Source: Geobacter sp. (GTDB lineage: Bacteria > Desulfobacterota > Desulfuromonadia > Geobacterales > Pseudopelobacteraceae). From it: a stretch of DNA of 9,391 bases. The stretch is taken from assembly GCA_027346925.1 (NCBI GenBank), contig DAIERH010000078.1, positions 1-9,391 of the forward strand. The letters run 5' to 3'. Shown one piece after another: positions 7,157-9,391 of this stretch; within the stretch, counting starts at the first letter, position 1; every line of letters begins with the position of its first letter. The notes under the pieces are model-generated. The model saw nothing but the letters and a program-made list of their open reading frames with translations, was not told the DNA's origin and searched no databases. Position numbers and translations under genes: made by a program.

Positions 7157-7710
7157 GGTTTGTTCCTCTCAGGGGTCAGGACCGTGCCGTTGATGGTGAA
7201 TTCCACTACCCCCTTCCCGTTTTGTTCCGCCTGGGATATTGCAATGGAGTTGACCGGCGTAAAGGGGAAAGCGGACTGCTGAAGCTGGCTGACGGCATTC
7301 AGCAGGTTACAGTAGTTGGGGTTGGTGAACTTGAGGGTGAATGGAAGCGATATGTCCCCCTCTTTTTTTTCCAGAGCCCCTATGGTCATGTCGTCCGGTT
7401 TGAGACGTGCCTTGATCTCATCGACCTTTCCGTAGATAAGCCGTTCCGGTGAACTGGTCGCGACGTCCCTGGCAAGCTGGGATTTGAGGGTTGACAGGGC
7501 TTGCCGCCGGTTCATGCCTGCTTCCTTGAGCCGGCTGAGGCCTTCCCGTGCCCGGGCAAGTTCAGCGAGCGTCTTTTCCAGCACCCGCCGGCTCCTCTCC
7601 TGGATAGCGAATGTCGTGGCCGTGGCAACAAACAGCAAGGTCGCGATCAGAAACACCCGCTTCAGGGGCTTGATGTCCCGTTCATATCTGCTGTCCGTGG
7701 CGTTGTTCAT
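7153..7710 (-). CDS. PilO/MshJ/GspM-like membrane protein
   Basis: 185 residues. A short cytoplasmic tail with basic residues (KPLKR, 14-18) leads into one membrane segment at about 17-36. A charged, Leu/Ala-rich helix likely to form a coiled coil follows (about 38-80), then an alpha/beta periplasmic domain (about 90-180). This is the standard layout of PilO, MshJ and GspM. In those families the protein pairs with PilN/GspL and helps position the secretin-linking lipoprotein or GspC-like partner. The start ATG at 7710 overlaps the stop of the preceding gene as ATGA, with only a weak purine run (AGGG) in front, so translation is probably coupled. The next gene also starts in a 4-base overlap with this gene's stop. 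Gene order and topology give the assignment; I see no diagnostic sequence motif. Confidence 0.75.
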   Translation of the reverse strand: MNNATDSRYERDIKPLKRVFLIATLLFVATATTFAIQERSRRVLEKTLAELARAREGLSRLKEAGMNRRQALSTLKSQLARDVATSSPERLIYGKVDEIKARLKPDDMTIGALEKKEGDISLPFTLKFTNPNYCNLLNAVSQLQQSAFPFTPVNSIAISQAEQNGKGVVEFTINGTVLTPERNKP

Positions 7711-9089
7711 TTGCCCTGCTGCCCGCTACCGCTGTAGCGTGCCTCCACACTGAAGGTTTTCTGCTTGACGTCCACGCTGCTGGATACCAGGGCATACCCC
7801 GGAGTCTTTTTCATCAGTTCCACGAATTCTTCGAATGCGGTCTGGGTTTCCTGGAAGCCGGAGGCGGAAATGGTGCCGTCGAGGTGGATGTTTACGACGT
7901 TGTCACCTTTTTTGAGCGTAATCGCCTTGAGCGAACAGTTCGTTGACCCGGACAGGGCCAGGGACGCGAGGGCTGCCTCCGGATTCAGCGCGGTGTTGAG
8001 CTTGTTGATAAACGCCAGTGGGTTGTCGAGGGCCTTTATCTCGTCATCCAGTTGTCTGTAGGACGCAACTTCCGCTCCGGAACCGCCCAGGTGCGTCCTC
8101 AAAACGCCAATCCTGGATTTCTGGTCGGCAATCGTCATCCGCTCCGCCACAACGAGCCCGGCCAGGAGCACCACGAGCGCGGCCAGGAGCATGGCACCCG
8201 AGGCAAGGATCTTCTTGTTTTGCTTATAGGATACATAATCCACGGGCAGGATATCGCATTCGCCGGGAGACTCGGCATTGTGCAGGGCAGCCGCCAGAGG
8301 CGCGATGTAGTCCCGGACGATGTCATGGGGTACGGTCGACAACGCCAGCGGACAGACTGATTTGCAGGGTACGGCAAGAGCGTCGGACGTCTCTTCGAGC
8401 GTGTCCACGGGATTGAACATGACCGCTTCCGCCGGCTTTACGCGGAGGGTTTGGAAGCAATAATCGATGGTCATGTTGATGTTGCGGATATCCGCGGAGA
8501 GCAGAGCTGTCTCGGCGGATGGAATCTTGCGAATGAATTCGAATTCCTCTTTTTCGCTCAATAGAATGAGCTTTTCGCCGGGCAGGGCGGCGATGGTTAT
8601 GCGAGCCTGGGTGGAATCCGGGGGGCAGGCCGATGAGGCAAGCCTGAAGATGGGATATGCCGCGGCATAGAGATGGGAGATCACCTTCCCGTTGCGGTTG
8701 AACACCGCGATGTAATCCGAGAGCAGCTCGTCGGCAAAGCTGAAGGCCGCGATCTTGCTGTACAGGGCGCCATCTATGGTCGCCTCCCCGATGGTGCGGT
8801 GGAAAAGGGAAAAGGAGGTAAGATCGGAATGGCCTTTACGCACCTCGGCGCGGACCAGGCTGTCGTAGAACTTGGCCGCCGCGGGGGGGAGATACACGAT
8901 GTCCTGGTAGAACGACGGCGGGTTGCAGCAGAGGATACAGCTCTTTTCCGGGCAGACCGCAAGGTACCCCTCCAACTCGTCGTGGGGAAACGTCCGCGCA
9001 TCCCTGACCGACACGTAGTCGCCGGACACGTTTGCCCTCACCGCCTGCACAACCGTACCGTCAAGATAAAATGATACTACGCTGCTCAT
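7707..9089 (-). CDS. PilM/PilN-like (GspL/MshI-like) inner-membrane assembly protein
   Basis: First gene of the operon, 460 residues. Residues 1-290 are a soluble, probably cytoplasmic part. It resembles the actin-like fold of PilM and GspL, but the N-terminal nucleotide motif is degenerate: one DG near residues 10-11 instead of the usual DIGxxxxK pattern. Residues 295-316 form a single strong membrane segment, just after a LPVDY stretch and basic residues (KQNKK) that suggest a cytoplasmic N-terminus. Residues 320-460 are a PilN-like periplasmic part. One chain therefore seems to combine the PilM and PilN roles, as GspL does in type II secretion: it would link the cytoplasmic ATPase to the periplasmic PilO-like partner. 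The ATG at 9089 has AAGGA six bases upstream. The stop overlaps the next start as ATGA. Odd feature: ten cysteines, four of them clustered at 46, 51, 54 and 55. Recognition rests on architecture and gene order; sequence similarity is weak by eye. Confidence 0.75.
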   Translation of the reverse strand: MSSVVSFYLDGTVVQAVRANVSGDYVSVRDARTFPHDELEGYLAVCPEKSCILCCNPPSFYQDIVYLPPAAAKFYDSLVRAEVRKGHSDLTSFSLFHRTIGEATIDGALYSKIAAFSFADELLSDYIAVFNRNGKVISHLYAAAYPIFRLASSACPPDSTQARITIAALPGEKLILLSEKEEFEFIRKIPSAETALLSADIRNINMTIDYCFQTLRVKPAEAVMFNPVDTLEETSDALAVPCKSVCPLALSTVPHDIVRDYIAPLAAALHNAESPGECDILPVDYVSYKQNKKILASGAMLLAALVVLLAGLVVAERMTIADQKSRIGVLRTHLGGSGAEVASYRQLDDEIKALDNPLAFINKLNTALNPEAALASLALSGSTNCSLKAITLKKGDNVVNIHLDGTISASGFQETQTAFEEFVELMKKTPGYALVSSSVDVKQKTFSVEARYSGSGQQGK

Positions 9090-9255
9090 GCGGATCCTTC
9101 GCGATGCGGTGTGCGTAACGCCGATAGGCCCCTGAAAAAATTTTGGACTAATTTATGCCGACAGTGGCCGGCGGCAGGGGTAACCATGCTAAAAGTCTAG
9201 GAATGGATGTTGATTTAATAATTATAAAATATTAATAAAACCGCATAATTACATA

Positions 9256-9269
9256 AAACTGTTCAGTTT
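9256..9269. promoter_or_regulatory. Inverted repeat AAACTG-TT-CAGTTT, possible operator
   Basis: A perfect inverted repeat with 6-base arms and a 2-base centre. It overlaps the downstream half of the candidate extended -10 box and the predicted start point, where a repressor would block initiation. The protein that would bind it is unknown. In AT-rich DNA a repeat of this size may also be chance. Confidence 0.35.
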
Positions 9270-9275
9270 ATATCA
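9267..9275 (-). promoter_or_regulatory. Candidate extended -10 promoter for the operon
   Basis: On the minus strand, TGATATAAA fits an extended -10 element (TGn followed by TATAAA). The hexamer 17 bases upstream, TGGTTT (9295-9290), is a poor -35, which extended -10 promoters tolerate. Transcription would start near 9260, inside the inverted repeat at 9256-9269, leaving a leader of about 170 bases. A perfect TATAAT at 9226-9221 is an alternative but has no usable -35 or TG extension. No convincing sigma-54 site was found. Confidence 0.35.
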
Positions 9276-9310
9276 TAAAAAACGATGCAAAACCACTTGA
9301 ATTTCCACAC

Positions 9311-9328
9311 GTGACTTCAAAGTGTCAC
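9311..9328. promoter_or_regulatory. Inverted repeat GTGAC-N8-GTCAC, possible regulator site
   Basis: A perfect 5-base inverted repeat with an 8-base centre, about 50 bases upstream of the predicted transcription start, a usual place for an activator. The half-sites recall CRP/FNR-type TGTGA boxes, but the spacing (GTGA-N10-TCAC) is four bases longer than that family's, so a CRP-like protein is not supported. Confidence 0.3.
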
Positions 9329-9391
9329 CTGGTTTTAGGGGAAGCATACGCCGAATTGAATTTGCGTGCCAATGGTAACAAAATCAATTTA

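Larger units (their letters stand above)
9090..9391. promoter_or_regulatory. Gene-free upstream region, AT-rich core
   Basis: These 302 bases before the first gene hold no credible reading frame on either strand. The section from about 9191 to 9290 is strikingly AT-rich compared with the GC-rich operon, as expected of a promoter region. It contains two inverted repeats and a candidate extended -10 promoter, listed separately. Closer to the gene, TGCCG and CGGCA (9157-9161 and 9173-9177 on the plus strand) could form a small stem in a leader of about 170 bases. A divergent gene beyond 9391 could share the region. Confidence 0.6.

Noticed and set aside
9311..9328. CRP/FNR binding site
   Set aside because: The half-sites are separated by N10 between GTGA and TCAC; the family requires N6 between TGTGA and TCACA, and the outer bases do not match.
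9356..9372. Sigma-54-like TTGGCACGCAAATTCAA on the minus strand
   Set aside because: The -24 half is good but the invariant GC at -12 is replaced by CA at the required spacing.

Overview
The window holds one compact operon on the minus strand, read from about position 9089 down to 66. It encodes most of the envelope-spanning and motor parts of a type II secretion / type IV pilus machine of the MSHA-like sub-branch. The dispersed CCCCTCCT palindromes, the gene order and the protein sequences recall Geobacter and relatives (Desulfuromonadia). That assignment is by recognition only, because no taxonomic marker gene is present.

Layout in transcription order. Positions 9391-9090 are an AT-rich regulatory region without a gene; it has a candidate extended -10 promoter and two inverted repeats. 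Then come: a PilM/PilN-like (GspL/MshI-like) inner-membrane assembly protein (9089-7707); a PilO/MshJ-like coiled-coil membrane protein (7710-7153); a small PilP/MshK/GspB-like periplasmic protein (7156-6662); an MshL-type secretin lipoprotein (6680-4932); a 107-bp intergenic stretch with tandem palindromes; a GspE/MshE assembly ATPase with two c-di-GMP-binding-type MshEN motifs (4824-3172); a GspF/MshG platform protein (3175-1961); a 203-bp spacer with an unusual structured element and a possible 17-codon coupled leader ORF; and a GspA/ExeA/MshM-like AAA+ ATPase with a peptidoglycan-binding domain (1757-66). A second copy of the palindromic repeat follows at the left edge.

How the parts fit. 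The ATPase and platform protein drive pilin or pseudopilin polymerisation. The three small inner-membrane and periplasmic proteins link that motor to the secretin. The GspA-like ATPase probably remodels or binds peptidoglycan so the secretin can assemble. Three of the gene junctions are 4-base ATGA overlaps and a fourth is a 19-base overlap, so the genes are tightly coupled in translation. No pilin, pseudopilin or prepilin peptidase gene is in the window, so the secreted or polymerised subunit must be encoded elsewhere, possibly past the left edge.

The most unusual part is the 203-bp spacer before the GspA-like gene. An 18-bp inverted repeat starts directly after the gspF stop codon and encloses several smaller stems. 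Its two imperfect positions are G-U pairs in the operon-sense RNA but C-A mismatches in the other strand. It runs into a short ORF with its own Shine-Dalgarno sequence, whose stop overlaps the GTG start of the GspA-like gene. This could be a structured RNA controlling that gene, or a small mobile element that landed there.
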